The notes: generated by a model not told the origin, from the sequence alone. A stretch of DNA of 64,000 nt from Parapedobacter deserti (GCF_042646065.1 NZ_JBHRTA010000035.1:12049-76048), one strand, 5' to 3'; positions 27,406-35,362 are shown, counted from the stretch's first letter. Numbers and translations: made by a program.

Positions 27406-28509
27406 ATGCCCAAGAATCCATTCAAGTCGATCATAGCGTTTCTGAAACGCAACCGCAAAAGACTTATTCTCTTGACGTTGATGAGCCTGGTGCTTCATGG
27501 CACCTTATTTTTTATGGCATACATGGCCAATCCTGAAAAAACCGTATACGATTTCAGCAAGCGATTCGGGCTTGGCATCAATACCTTTTTGTTTATCGTG
27601 GAGGCAGTCGTCACGTATTACCTGTTGATCTTTCATGTGATTTTGCCCCTGATGCACAAGGTACGAATCTGGCGTGCGCTGGCTGTCTTTTTTGTGATGT
27701 TTGCGTTAAAGTTAGCCCTTAGTTACTGGTGGCTTTTTTCGGCACCACAAGACCCCCAAAACATGCAGGAACGATTGTCCACCACCGCCATTCCCGACAA
27801 TAGTGTTTCCTGGTTTTTGCTGTGGCACGCCATGTTCAGTTTATGTGATTTGGTCGCCTGTTTTTCGGTGGCATTGATGGCGGAGTGGATACGCAAAAGC
27901 AAGCAGCAGATCATTTTAGAGAAACAAAAGGCAGAGGCCGAGCTCAGTGCACTGAAACACCAGATCAACCCCCATTTTCTGTTCAATTCATTGAGCTTCA
28001 TTTATAGCAAAATTATGAAGAGCGATGAAAAAACAGCGGAGTCCGTGCTGATACTGGCCGACATCATGCGGTACGCGCTGGCAAAAAGAGAGGATGTGCA
28101 TGGTCGGGTAAACATCATGGAGGAGGTGGAGCATTTGAAAAACGTGATCGAAATCAATCAGCGGCGCCACGATCACCGACTGAATATTTGTTTCGATGAA
28201 GACCTAACCAATCCGTCCGCAACCATCGTTCCGTTAGTGCTGATCACCCTGGTCGAAAATGCGTTTAAACATGGCAATTTACATGACCAAAGTCACCCTA
28301 TTTTGATAAAGCTGCATACCAACGACCGTGAATTGTCGTTTTATATAAAAAACAAGAAAGGCAACGGCATCAAAGAACTTTCTAACGGCATCGGTCTGCA
28401 AAACATCAGGCGGCAACTGGATCTTATCTATGGTAGCCATTATAACTTTGTATTGGAAGACGAGCCATCGGCATTTACAGTGCAACTGAAAATACCACTG
28501 AATTCATGA
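27406..28509 (+). CDS. LytS/YehU-type sensor histidine kinase
   Basis: The 367-residue kinase has four membrane segments in residues about 17-160, a short coiled linker (KSKQQIILEKQKAEAELSAL), and the His_kinase domain with LKHQINPHFLFNSLSFIYSK, where the histidine of NPHFLFN is the phosphorylated residue. The HATPase region has VENAFKHGN and GIGLQNIRRQLDLIYG. It has no large sensor domain, so the signal is probably sensed in the membrane. It follows the outer-membrane barrel gene by 2 bp and overlaps the next regulator gene by 4 bp, so the three are one transcript. Confidence 0.95.
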   Translation: MPKNPFKSIIAFLKRNRKRLILLTLMSLVLHGTLFFMAYMANPEKTVYDFSKRFGLGINTFLFIVEAVVTYYLLIFHVILPLMHKVRIWRALAVFFVMFALKLALSYWWLFSAPQDPQNMQERLSTTAIPDNSVSWFLLWHAMFSLCDLVACFSVALMAEWIRKSKQQIILEKQKAEAELSALKHQINPHFLFNSLSFIYSKIMKSDEKTAESVLILADIMRYALAKREDVHGRVNIMEEVEHLKNVIEINQRRHDHRLNICFDEDLTNPSATIVPLVLITLVENAFKHGNLHDQSHPILIKLHTNDRELSFYIKNKKGNGIKELSNGIGLQNIRRQLDLIYGSHYNFVLEDEPSAFTVQLKIPLNS

Positions 28510-29234
28510 TCGACTGTATCATCATCGACGACGAGCAGCATGCGGTTGACGTATTGGAACACTACGTGGAACAGGTTCCTTACCTCAATTTAATTGCCGC
28601 AACCACCGATCCCGTTACCGGGCTCGCACGGCTGGATGACCTGGTGCATGGCGTGGTATTCCTGGATGTGCAGATGCCGAACCTCACCGGGGTTGAACTC
28701 CTCAAGCTGATCAAACGGGATACCCGCGTCATCATGACCACCGCCTATAAGGAATATGCGCTGGATGGGTTCGAGCATGCGGTGGTGGACTATCTGCTGA
28801 AACCCATTGGGTTCCCGCGGTTCCTTAAAGCCGTGAGCCGGCTGACCACAACCGTTGGCACCCTGCAAACGGGAACGAACGGGAACGACGCTTTTCTTTT
28901 TGTAAAGTCGGAACAGAAGGGCAAATTGCTCAAAGTGGATATACAGCGTATCACCTTTATTGAAGGGCTGGGCAACTATGTGATCATTCATAGCGACGGG
29001 CAGCCGCCCATCAGCACTTTCCTTACCCTCAAATATGTATACGAACATTTGGCCGATAAGGGCTTTATCCGGGTTCACAAATCGTTCATCGTTTCGTTGA
29101 CCTACCTCACGGCAGTCGAAGGGAACGTGGTTCGCGTACGGAACGACGACCGGTCTATCCCTATCGGCAACGCCTACAAACAGGAATTCTTCAAACTGGT
29201 TAACAGCAAGCTGCTTTCATTTCAAGCTAAATAG
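28506..29234 (+). CDS. LytTR-family response regulator
   Basis: The 242-residue protein has a receiver domain (IIIDDEQHAVDVLEH, phosphoacceptor D54 in VVFLDVQMPNLTGVELL, conserved TAYKEYALDGFE and K in YLLKPI) and a LytTR DNA-binding domain from about 135 to 240 (IQRITFIEGLGNYVIIHSDG, RVHKSFIVSL). It pairs with the LytS-type kinase upstream (ATGA overlap). Likely targets are in the same operon or nearby surface genes; no repeated binding site is obvious in the window. Confidence 0.95.
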   Translation: MIDCIIIDDEQHAVDVLEHYVEQVPYLNLIAATTDPVTGLARLDDLVHGVVFLDVQMPNLTGVELLKLIKRDTRVIMTTAYKEYALDGFEHAVVDYLLKPIGFPRFLKAVSRLTTTVGTLQTGTNGNDAFLFVKSEQKGKLLKVDIQRITFIEGLGNYVIIHSDGQPPISTFLTLKYVYEHLADKGFIRVHKSFIVSLTYLTAVEGNVVRVRNDDRSIPIGNAYKQEFFKLVNSKLLSFQAK

Positions 29235-29235
29235 C

Positions 29236-29760
29236 TCAGTACTTGGCTTGCTTGTTTACATCATACTTCATGCCCGGGTAGTTGAGAATCCTGCGCATCA
29301 GCCCGATCTGGCCGCAGAGGTAATCTGCCCTACCGATACACATTCCGATAAAGTTTAGCAGGGTTTCCGGCACAAAGGAGATATTCATGCCCATGGGAAC
29401 TTCTTCCGATAAGCGGTCATCGGTTAGCTTCAGCAGTGCATTGTATACCACAGGAGATATGTGATGGAAATTCGCTGTCAACTCCTTTAACGTGGGATAC
29501 GTTTTCGCAGAATCCAATGCCTTGCCCTCATGGAATAATTCTTCGAAAGGGTCGTTTTCATCAATACCCAAGACACCCGCCAGACCGTAGCGCATGTTGA
29601 CGAAGTTGCCGGCCATCCAAACAACGTGATTGGTTCTGCCTTCAACTCGTTTTAGTGCATCTTCTTCGGATAAGCTGTCCAGTGCATTGATGAAAGTTTG
29701 CGTATGCATCCGGTAAGCAGGGATGATCACGGCTAACTGTAGGGATTGCGGCGTGTCCAT
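29236..29760 (-). CDS. DinB-family four-helix protein
   Basis: A 174-residue protein with the DinB arrangement: a first helix with FINALDSLSEEDALKRVE, the second-helix histidine in NHVVWMAGNFVNMRYGLAG, and a final helix with GMCIGRADYLCGQIGLMRR. The usual third metal-binding histidine is replaced by a residue near R-A-D-Y (HxxHH-type motif partly lost), so metal binding is uncertain. Members of this superfamily include thiol S-transferases. It is convergent with the response regulator gene and separated from it by only 1 bp. Confidence 0.8.
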   Translation of the reverse strand: MDTPQSLQLAVIIPAYRMHTQTFINALDSLSEEDALKRVEGRTNHVVWMAGNFVNMRYGLAGVLGIDENDPFEELFHEGKALDSAKTYPTLKELTANFHHISPVVYNALLKLTDDRLSEEVPMGMNISFVPETLLNFIGMCIGRADYLCGQIGLMRRILNYPGMKYDVNKQAKY

Positions 29761-29873
29761 AACTTTTGATTTTTAGTATTAATCCTATTTTTTGTTCACT
29801 ACACAAAATAAGCAAAACGTCCGCGGACGGCGTGGTGACAAACGCGACAACCGAAAAGGGCAAACAAGACAAA

Positions 29874-30755
29874 TTAAGGCATCGTAATCGACACTTCTTC
29901 ACTGGCTTCGCTTTCCACACCGCGCCGGTCGATACTTGACACATAATAGTAATAGCGATTACCGGCTTTCGCCGCCTTGTCCACGTAGCTTAGCTGCTCC
30001 CCTACGGATTCAACCTCGGCGATCGCTTCCATACCACCGCTGGCTAGCGCCCGGTAAATCCGATACGAACGGATTTTACCCGATTCGCCATCGGTATCCC
30101 AGTTAACTGTCACGCCGCCTTCATCCACCATCAGCCGCACACTGCCCGGTGGCAGCGGCTTATGGTATCGGGAAGCCACCTCAACTACCGGGCTCAGCGC
30201 GCTCAGTGTACCGCTTACACCTACGGACCGGATGGCATACCACCGCTGTTCTTCATAAGACAGCGTATCCACAAATTCGTTCATATCGGTTTCCAGCCAT
30301 GCTTTTTCATCAAATTCGCCTGCTTCGGTATCCTTGCGGTATATCCGGTAGGTAGCCACCTGCTCGGAAATGCGGTGCAAATCCAATCATGTGAGCGAAA
30401 CGGTCGTATCGGTAAGCCATAACGGCCTCAGCTGACTGGGCGCGGTTAGCCGTACGGTTTCGCCAGTCCCCGTCCGTAACACTTCAATGACGGCAGAAGG
30501 GGGGCTCAACGATTGGGTGGTCGAGACGACGGCAACCATATAGTAGGCATGGCTACCTGCCGCCAGTTGTGCACTGTCAACATACGTATGGAGACCTGCC
30601 GCAGGCGGCAACAGCCCGCTCACCTGTTCCAATGGCGACGTGGTGGATAGCGTGCGGTACACATAAAAACCCCGCAGGTTGGTTGCATCGGCATAGTACC
30701 ACAACAGTCGTCCACCTTCAGGTGTGTCTTTTCCTTCGAGGTTTTGGGGAGGCAA
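29874..30755 (-). pseudogene. Fibronectin type III protein, broken by a nonsense codon and 5' truncated
   Basis: The minus frame encodes at least two to three fibronectin type III domains (LRGFYVYRTLSTTSPLEQV, SHAYYMVAVVSTTQSLSPPS, SYRIYRALASGGMEAIAEVE, YYYYVSSIDRRGVESEASEE). The frame continues through a TGA at 30387-30389, where the pattern would require tryptophan (T-stop-L-D-L-H-R), indicating a TGG to TGA change. At about 30755 the coding part meets an IS256 transposase tail, so the 5' end is missing. Such proteins are usually secreted; this one cannot be made intact. Confidence 0.85.
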
Positions 30756-31059
30756 ATACCGGGCGGTGATCGAGTCGTGGCGTCGGAACAGGGAGCGCCT
30801 GACGACCTACTTCCGTTACGATAAGTCAATCCGCAAACTGATTTATACCACCAATACGATCAGGGGCTTCCACCGTCAGGTACGGAAAGTGATTAAGACG
30901 AAAGGTGCTTTCACTTCGGATATGGCCCTGTTGAAACTCATCTATCTGGCCCAGCGGAACATCAACAAAAAATGGACGATGCCGTTGGCCAATTGGGGAG
31001 TGACGGCCCAGCGACTTGCGATCTGGTTTCCGGGGAGGATGGTATTGGATTTGGCGTGA
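30754..31059 (+). pseudogene. IS256-family transposase, C-terminal fragment
   Basis: About 100 residues of an IS256-family (mutator-type) transposase: RAVIESWRRNRERLTTYFRY, then DKSIRKLIYTTNTIRGFHRQ, VRKVIKTKGAFTSDMALLKL and the ending ANWGVTAQRLAIWF. The family is about 400 residues, so three quarters is missing. The fragment starts at the break in the fibronectin gene. Its right end lies 8 bp before the palindrome at 31068-31113, whose left arm is in the right place for the terminal inverted repeat. Confidence 0.88.
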
Positions 31060-31067
31060 AAATTTTT

Positions 31068-31113
31068 CTACCTTTACGTTCTCCCGCCCCGGGGCGGGAG
31101 AACGTAAAGGTAG
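31068..31113. repeat. Perfect 46-bp palindrome at the end of the IS256 remnant
   Basis: Two 23-bp arms, the left starting CTACCTTTACG and ending CCGCCCC, meet without a spacer at 31090/31091 and are exact reverse complements. The left arm fits the terminal inverted repeat of the IS256 element. The right arm would be a second end in opposite orientation, abutting the first. No T-run follows, so it is not a usual terminator. Confidence 0.95.
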
Positions 31114-31259
31114 GCCTGACACGAACTATGTTAAAAAGCAAGAAGAAATTGAGCTTTTATTGTTGTTCGAATTATATCCGTCTACATACCTGCTGTTCGA
31201 CTTACAGACCGCAAAAGCCTGCCGGAGGAGTTCTTAGCAGTTTCAGAAGATTACTTGGG

Positions 31260-31586
31260 TCAATTCTTAAAAAAGCCCATCACATAATTTTCCTCTGGAT
31301 TGTTAAGGTCAAAAATAATATCTATACAACTGTCGGTTACAACACGATAATGAAATGGTTCAGCAAGCAGTTCGGCAGTTTTAAGTTGCCAATAGCAATA
31401 AATATAGGGTTGCAACCTTAAATCAGGTAAAAATTCAATATAAGTAACATTTTCAGCCGAAGCTTTTACAGTTGGCTGAATAGGATTATATAAATTTCTT
31501 ATTTGCGTGGAAATATTCACGTTTGTAACCTTAGGTTTTTGTAAATTTATAAAATAAAAGGAGTTTTTACTATTTATAAAGTGCAT
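31260..31586 (-). pseudogene. AraC-family regulator, N-terminal fragment
   Basis: The minus frame has the DUF6597-like sensor start (YIEFLPDLRLQPYIYCYWQL, HYRVVTDSCIDIIFDLNNPE, NYVMGFFKN) but then stops, so the rest of the sensor and the whole DNA-binding domain are missing (a full gene is about 250-280 codons). The break is at about 31262. The 146 bp between here and the palindrome show a weak plus-strand coding remnant ending LPEEFLAVSEDYLGQFLKKP, which I cannot assign. Confidence 0.75.
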
Positions 31587-31613
31587 AATTCAAAAGTTGC
31601 ATTTGCCGACAGC

Positions 31614-31739
31614 ATGAAGAGTGCGCTACGAAAAGCGGGAGACGATTACGGCATTAACTTGACAGATCGGCAGATCATCATGATCGATGCATCCATCCGG
31701 GTTTTGAAGGCAATGGGTGAAGCGATCGGAAACGGCTGA
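31614..31739 (+). CDS. Possible small protein (41 aa), unknown
   Basis: The ATG at 31614 gives MKSALRKAGDDYGINL and ends DASIRVLKAMGEAIGNG at a TGA. The frame is open upstream to about 31580 (a GTG there gives VHNSKVAFADS). The helix-like composition is plausible for protein, but I know no family. It may be a C-terminal remnant, as its surroundings are full of gene fragments. Confidence 0.3.
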   Translation: MKSALRKAGDDYGINLTDRQIIMIDASIRVLKAMGEAIGNG

Positions 31740-31839
31740 GCCTCCCCCAGAGTCGTTGGTGCCATCTGTCATCGAAACTCTTCGTCAGAGGCCGCTTCCG
31801 TATTTGGGGAACTTCGGAAGCAGCCTCAAACCCATCCTG

Positions 31840-32265
31840 CTAGGCACTTTCAAGGGCTTTGATATCGAACTTTTTCATTTTCATATAAACCGCCATCACC
31901 CGCTGCGCTTTATCCGGGTCACTGAGCAGTTTCGGTAAAATGGTGGGTACCACCTGCCAGGACATGCCAAATTTGTCCTTTAGCCAACCGCAGTTGCCTT
32001 CACTGCCGCCATCGGCCGTCAGTCTTTCCCAATAGTAGTCGATGTCTTCCTGCGTTTCGCAGTCTATGACAAATGAGACCGCCTCGTTAAATGTGAACGC
32101 TGGCCCGCCATTCAGGCCAATAAATTTCTTGCCATCGAGCTCAAATTCGACCACCATCTGGTTGTCTGCCCGAATCTTGGCATTCTTGAAAATCGAACAG
32201 TAGAATTTTGCTGCTGCCTGGGCCTGACCATCAAACCAAAGACAAGGATAAATGTTGTTTTCCAT
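31840..32265 (-). CDS. VOC-family protein, PhnB-like (3-demethylubiquinone methyltransferase-like fold)
   Basis: 141 residues. The start NIYPCLWFDGQAQAAAKFYC followed by SIFKNAKI is typical of the PhnB-like VOC group, as are ELDGKKFIGLNGGPAFTFNE and VDYYWERL-like IDYYWERLTADGGSEGNCGW. The final part is KDKFGMSWQVVPTILPKLLS. The biochemical role of the group is not established. It is divergent from nothing and lies 73 bp downstream of an AraC gene on the same strand, so they may be coexpressed. A hairpin with 12 of 13 paired positions lies just beyond the stop (31788-31827) but lacks a T-run. Confidence 0.88.
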   Translation of the reverse strand: MENNIYPCLWFDGQAQAAAKFYCSIFKNAKIRADNQMVVEFELDGKKFIGLNGGPAFTFNEAVSFVIDCETQEDIDYYWERLTADGGSEGNCGWLKDKFGMSWQVVPTILPKLLSDPDKAQRVMAVYMKMKKFDIKALESA

Positions 32266-32338
32266 TTTTTGAATTGTTTTGTTTACAGTTCAAAAGTATA
32301 GAAGGCCTAAGCCGCGGAATAGAACAAAACTGACAAAA

Positions 32339-33115
32339 TCAGTTTCCCCCTGCTTTGCTATAGGCAAGGTACTCACCGGGCGTTAGGGAAGTAAACTCTT
32401 TGAATGCGCGGATGAAATGGCTCTGATCTGAATAGCCGTTGCGATACGAAAGTGCGGTCAGGCTTGTAAACTGTAGGCTGTTGAGCTGTCGGAAAGCGGC
32501 ATTGAATTGGCTGATTCTGCGGTAGCGGGTGGGAATGATGCCGATGGTTTTCTCAAACAACCGTTGGAAGGTGCGCCCCGTCATACAAAGTTCCGACTGC
32601 ACCGCCGCCAGGTTTTTTTTGGAGGGTTCGGCGGCAATTTTTTCAACGGCATATTTCACGATACGCGTATCCGTTTTGATTTTAGTAACAAGGCTGTATA
32701 TATACTTATCCAGGATGGCGACAATCTCCGTGCTTGAGGATGCGTTCAGTAACTGTTCCTGCAGGCCGGCCCGGATGGATGCCGGCAATACGTTCATCTC
32801 AATGGGGTTGTCTGTCAATTCCTGGGCAGAAACCCCAAACAGTGAATTCAGGGCATACGGTTTAAAGAAATAAGCAATCAGCGTGAAATCCTCATCGATG
32901 GTTAACGTGTCAGGGAATACCGTTTGCCCAAACAAGGTCAGGTAGTTCGTTGAATTCCCTATCCGTCCTTTGGCTGTTTGGAAAAGAAGGGTAGGCATAC
33001 CATTTGCAAAAAGAGGCAATGCAAAAGGGGGCGTTACTTGGAAGTTTTCAATAACAAGCAGTTCATGCACGTATTCTTCAATACAGGGCGCCGGATGGAG
33101 GTATATTGATTTCAT
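32339..33115 (-). CDS. AraC-family transcriptional regulator
   Basis: 258 residues. The N-terminal sensor resembles DUF6597 (IYLHPAPCIEEYVHELLVIE, then LPLFANGMPTLLFQTAKG). The C-terminal AraC domain is complete, with the second helix-turn-helix in ALSYRNGYSDQSHFIRAFKE and the terminal TSLTPGEYL. It is unlike the fragments at 31260 and 34123 in being intact. It probably regulates the downstream VOC gene. Confidence 0.92.
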   Translation of the reverse strand: MKSIYLHPAPCIEEYVHELLVIENFQVTPPFALPLFANGMPTLLFQTAKGRIGNSTNYLTLFGQTVFPDTLTIDEDFTLIAYFFKPYALNSLFGVSAQELTDNPIEMNVLPASIRAGLQEQLLNASSSTEIVAILDKYIYSLVTKIKTDTRIVKYAVEKIAAEPSKKNLAAVQSELCMTGRTFQRLFEKTIGIIPTRYRRISQFNAAFRQLNSLQFTSLTALSYRNGYSDQSHFIRAFKEFTSLTPGEYLAYSKAGGN

Positions 33116-33217
33116 AGGGTCCTAATCTGATACCAAAGATATCACGTATATGTTTTGCGTTTGAGGGGCATATGCGACAAATAAGGGGGGCAGTTGTTTT
33201 TCAAGTAAGCACTTTCA

Positions 33218-33364
33218 TTAAACGCTAATGTCCAGCTCCCTTACCAGTTCCCCCGGTACCTCTTCTAAAACCTTCTCCTCGTCTTTTCCGTCTATATACA
33301 AATGCTTCGCTACATCCGTCAACGACTTCGGCTCATTGAAAAATTCACCGGTCAATCGTGCCGT
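33218..33364 (-). pseudogene. Possible gene remnant, unknown
   Basis: A minus frame of 48 codons ends GKDEEKVLEEVPGELVRELD and ISV, with TGEFFNEPKSLTDVAKHLYI before it. It has no ATG; a TTG at 33355 is available. It looks protein-like and could be the C-terminal part of a decayed gene, but I do not recognise it. Confidence 0.3.
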
Positions 33365-33398
33365 TTATGTCCGCAGGAGGAAGCGGAAAAATAAACCC

Positions 33399-33518
33399 TT
33401 AGAATACGTAACCCAACAGGTAGTAAAGTATAATGAACACAATGATGGTTCCGATGCACCCAAACCCAAGTTTTCTTGCTCCCCATCCTGCAATCAATGC
33501 CCTGAATAATTTGTTCAT
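33399..33518 (-). CDS. Small membrane protein (39 aa)
   Basis: A complete small reading frame, MNKLFRALIAGWGARKLG then a single membrane helix (FGCIGTIIVFIILYYLLGYV), with a purine-rich AGAAGAGG a few bases upstream of the ATG. The basic N-terminus and one helix give a type II, inside-N topology. Similar tiny proteins occur in Bacteroidota without known function. It is too short for most gene finders. Confidence 0.65.
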   Translation of the reverse strand: MNKLFRALIAGWGARKLGFGCIGTIIVFIILYYLLGYVF

Positions 33519-33594
33519 AGCCCTCTTCTATTTTGTATTTTGAAACCTTTGACAGGTTTACAACAAGATAGGTTCATGCAATGTTTTCCGGCGC

Positions 33595-33749
33595 GTGTTG
33601 TTCGTGGGATACCTGCTGGGAGGCCCGGTGTTCCTTGTTACCTTTCTCTATACGTTTATCATGAGCCCCATTTTCCAGTATTCACTAAAGTTCTTTACGC
33701 AACTTAAGAACGAGCTGTGTGACCCGGCCCCGAGCCGTTGAGCAATATT
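33595..33749 (+). pseudogene. Orphan 3' end of the YczE gene (direct repeat, copy 2)
   Basis: 155 bp matching 6052-6206 in the same orientation; 132 bp identical, then five substitutions, two of which (L-P to A-P) alter the codons before the stop. It encodes the last 49 residues (LFVGYLLGGPVFLVTFLYTF and on) with no start of its own. It has the form of an attachment-site or recombination duplicate. Confidence 0.95.
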
Positions 33750-33833
33750 TCTTTTAGCATGACTCGGAATTTGGGAGGAGGTCAGTCTCAGGTTGCATAA
33801 CCATTCGAATTTTTATACTGTCTTTGCCGGACG

Positions 33834-33947
33834 TTATTTGCTTCGACAACAGCCTTTATCTCGAAAATAAATGACCGATGGAGGATTATCCAGACCATAG
33901 CGGTAAATGATTTCACCGTAATCGCTGTCGAATATCAAAAAACAGCT
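33834..33947 (-). pseudogene. DUF5615 PIN-like toxin, C-terminal remnant
   Basis: Read on the minus strand, FLIFDSDYGEIIYRYGLDNP followed by PSVIYFRDKGC resembles the centre of DUF5615 PIN-like proteins (T-x-D-x-DYGE, then PxGVIYFR). The N-terminus is missing and the C-terminus stops early at 33834. It lies 19 bp downstream of the DUF433 remnant, in the normal order of this toxin-antitoxin pair. Confidence 0.6.
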
Positions 33948-33965
33948 CGTTTTTCATGCAATCCC

Positions 33966-34052
33966 TCAAATATAGCTCTCAAGCAGCTGCCGTTCAGACC
34001 AACCCGATGACAGCAATTCGAGAATCAGTTCAACGGAAATACGTGAATGCAA
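33966..34052 (-). pseudogene. DUF433 antitoxin, C-terminal remnant
   Basis: 28 codons on the minus strand read LHSRISVELILELLSSGWSE then RQLLESYI, matching the helix-turn-helix core of DUF433 antitoxins (H-P-R-I-S-V, ELLxSGWxExQLLExY). The upstream part is lost in unrelated sequence. With 33834-33947 it is the rest of a DUF433/DUF5615 toxin-antitoxin module. Confidence 0.65.
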
Positions 34053-34122
34053 CAACAAAAACGTTGAGACATTTGTAAATTTGTGATTGAAATAAATACC
34101 CTTAGCCGAACGGTATGTTGCG

Positions 34123-34326
34123 ATGGAAATTAGAAAATATACAGCTGGGAAGGCAGCTGCGCTATTTGTGAAGGATATTTTAGCTGTTGAAGGTGGCGAG
34201 ACCGGCAAAAAAACGATTTTACACCTTGTTGCCGACGGTTTCCCCGGACTTCTTTTCCACAATACCCCAAATGGCAAATGGGCACAGCAAAACGTTCGCA
34301 GGGGAAACACCGTCAAATTTCGCTAA
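34123..34326 (+). pseudogene. AraC-family regulator, N-terminal fragment
   Basis: The 67 codons match the first part of the DUF6597-like sensor domain (FVKDILAVEGGETGKKTILH, VADGFPGLLFHNTPNGKW) and end abruptly. A -7 element TAAATTTG lies about 50 bp upstream. The DNA-binding domain is missing. In related genomes such an AraC gene is often next to an NmrA oxidoreductase and a DUF1772 gene, as here, so this was probably their regulator. Confidence 0.7.
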
Positions 34327-34380
34327 TAAGGGGTACACCGTTTTGTCGCATTTATTCTATTTATGAGCTGATACCCAATC

Positions 34381-34388
34381 TATTTTTG
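34381..34388 (+). promoter_or_regulatory. -7 promoter element before the NmrA remnant
   Basis: TATTTTTG fits TAnnTTTG and lies 30 bp before the ATG at 34418. No -33 TTTG at the right distance was found. Confidence 0.35.
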
Positions 34389-34417
34389 ACCCATAGTTAT
34401 TTTAAAAAAATAAAAAC

Positions 34418-34702
34418 ATGGAAAATCAAATTTTGGTATTGTGGGCAACCGGCAAAACCGGCAGCCGCGTAGCGGAAAGACTTCAAAAAATGGGAATCCG
34501 CGTCCGTTCGGGTTCAAGAACGGCAAACCCACCTTTTGACTGGGAGAAACCCGATGGTTGGTCAAAGGCATTGGAAGGCAGGAACGAATCCGTTGCCGAC
34601 GGCATTAAAAAGGCTTTGGGCCGTGAGCCTGGCTCCTTTGACGAATATGTGGCCAAAGCTAAAATGACCGGGGTCTGGGACAACAAAAATACAAGCGTAT
34701 GA
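34418..34702 (+). pseudogene. NmrA-like NAD(P)-binding oxidoreductase with an in-frame internal deletion
   Basis: The first 55 residues are a normal NmrA-type start: ILVLWATGKTGSRVAERLQK (a GxTGxxG-like nucleotide-binding loop, here with tryptophan at the first glycine) and SRTANPPFDWEKPDGWSKAL. After EGRN the sequence jumps to SVADGIKKALGREPGSFDEY and ends KMTGVWDNKN, which is the C-terminus of the same family. About 190-200 residues between them are missing without a frameshift (family about 285-295 residues, here 94). The product cannot fold as an enzyme. It overlaps the next gene by ATGA. Confidence 0.8.
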
Positions 34703-35196
34703 CTTTTTACCAGATAACCCAGATACTCGCAACCTTTCTCACGGGCTTGGTTGCAGGTCTTTTCTACGCCTATCAATGTTCTGTCATCGGCGGATTGGGA
34801 AAACTTGACGACAAAGCCTATCTAACAGCATTTCAGCACATCAACAGGGTAATTTTAAATCCGTGGTTCTTCTCAAGTTTTATGGGCTGTATGTTAGTAT
34901 TGCCGGTGGCAGTCTGGCTTTCCAATAGCTCGGGAACGCAATCAGGTTTTTATTTATTGCTCACGGCTGCTATTGTTTATGTTGTTGGCGTGTTTGGCGT
35001 GACCATATTTTGCAATGTCCCTTTGAACAACGCTTTGGAAAGATTCAATATAAACGGTGCGTCAACCGAGGAAATACATAAATTCAGGAAGTTCTTTGAG
35101 CCGCCGTGGAACAGATATAATGTGATTAGGACTGTTGCTTCTGCTTTCAGTTTTTTGTTATGTATTTTATCAATGCTCAAAAATTGTAGGCTCTGA
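34699..35196 (+). CDS. DUF1772-family membrane protein
   Basis: 165 residues with four membrane helices: ILATFLTGLVAGLFYAYQCS, FSSFMGCMLVLPVAVWL, YLLLTAAIVYVVGVFGVTIF and a final FSFLLCILSM. The N-terminal YAYQCSV and the motif NVPLNNALERFN are typical for DUF1772, a group including anthrone oxygenase-like proteins. It is intact although its operon partner is deleted internally. The start overlaps the upstream stop (ATGA), so translation is probably coupled. Confidence 0.88.
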   Translation: MTFYQITQILATFLTGLVAGLFYAYQCSVIGGLGKLDDKAYLTAFQHINRVILNPWFFSSFMGCMLVLPVAVWLSNSSGTQSGFYLLLTAAIVYVVGVFGVTIFCNVPLNNALERFNINGASTEEIHKFRKFFEPPWNRYNVIRTVASAFSFLLCILSMLKNCRL

Positions 35197-35234
35197 TACT
35201 ACGCTTCCAAAACAGAAAAAATGAACAATTTACA

Positions 35235-35306
35235 ATGAACGACCTTGAAACCGTTATTAACATGGGAATGATGGAAGGCATGGCTTCTACGCTTGAAAAA
35301 TTGTGA
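35235..35306 (+). pseudogene. Possible SRPBCC-family C-terminal remnant
   Basis: 23 codons, MNDLETVINMGMMEGMASTL then EKL, resemble the last helix of AHSA1-like SRPBCC proteins (MGMxEGxxxTLxxL). It lacks everything before. Short and weak. Confidence 0.35.
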
Positions 35307-35362
35307 ACATCATCCCTTTCATAACGGATAAACTGTTCCTGAAGGTCAACAGGGAGAAGAGC

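Noticed and set aside
30387..30389. TGA read as tryptophan or selenocysteine in the fibronectin gene
   Set aside because: Other genes here use TGA as a normal stop (for example 6198 and 39615), and the gene is also truncated, so a nonsense mutation is simpler.
31068..31113. Rho-independent terminator
   Set aside because: The palindrome is perfect and long, but no T-run follows on either strand, and it coincides with the expected IS end.
33228..33509. Plus-strand gene of 93 codons
   Set aside because: Serine-rich antisense product of the minus-strand remnant and the small membrane protein gene.
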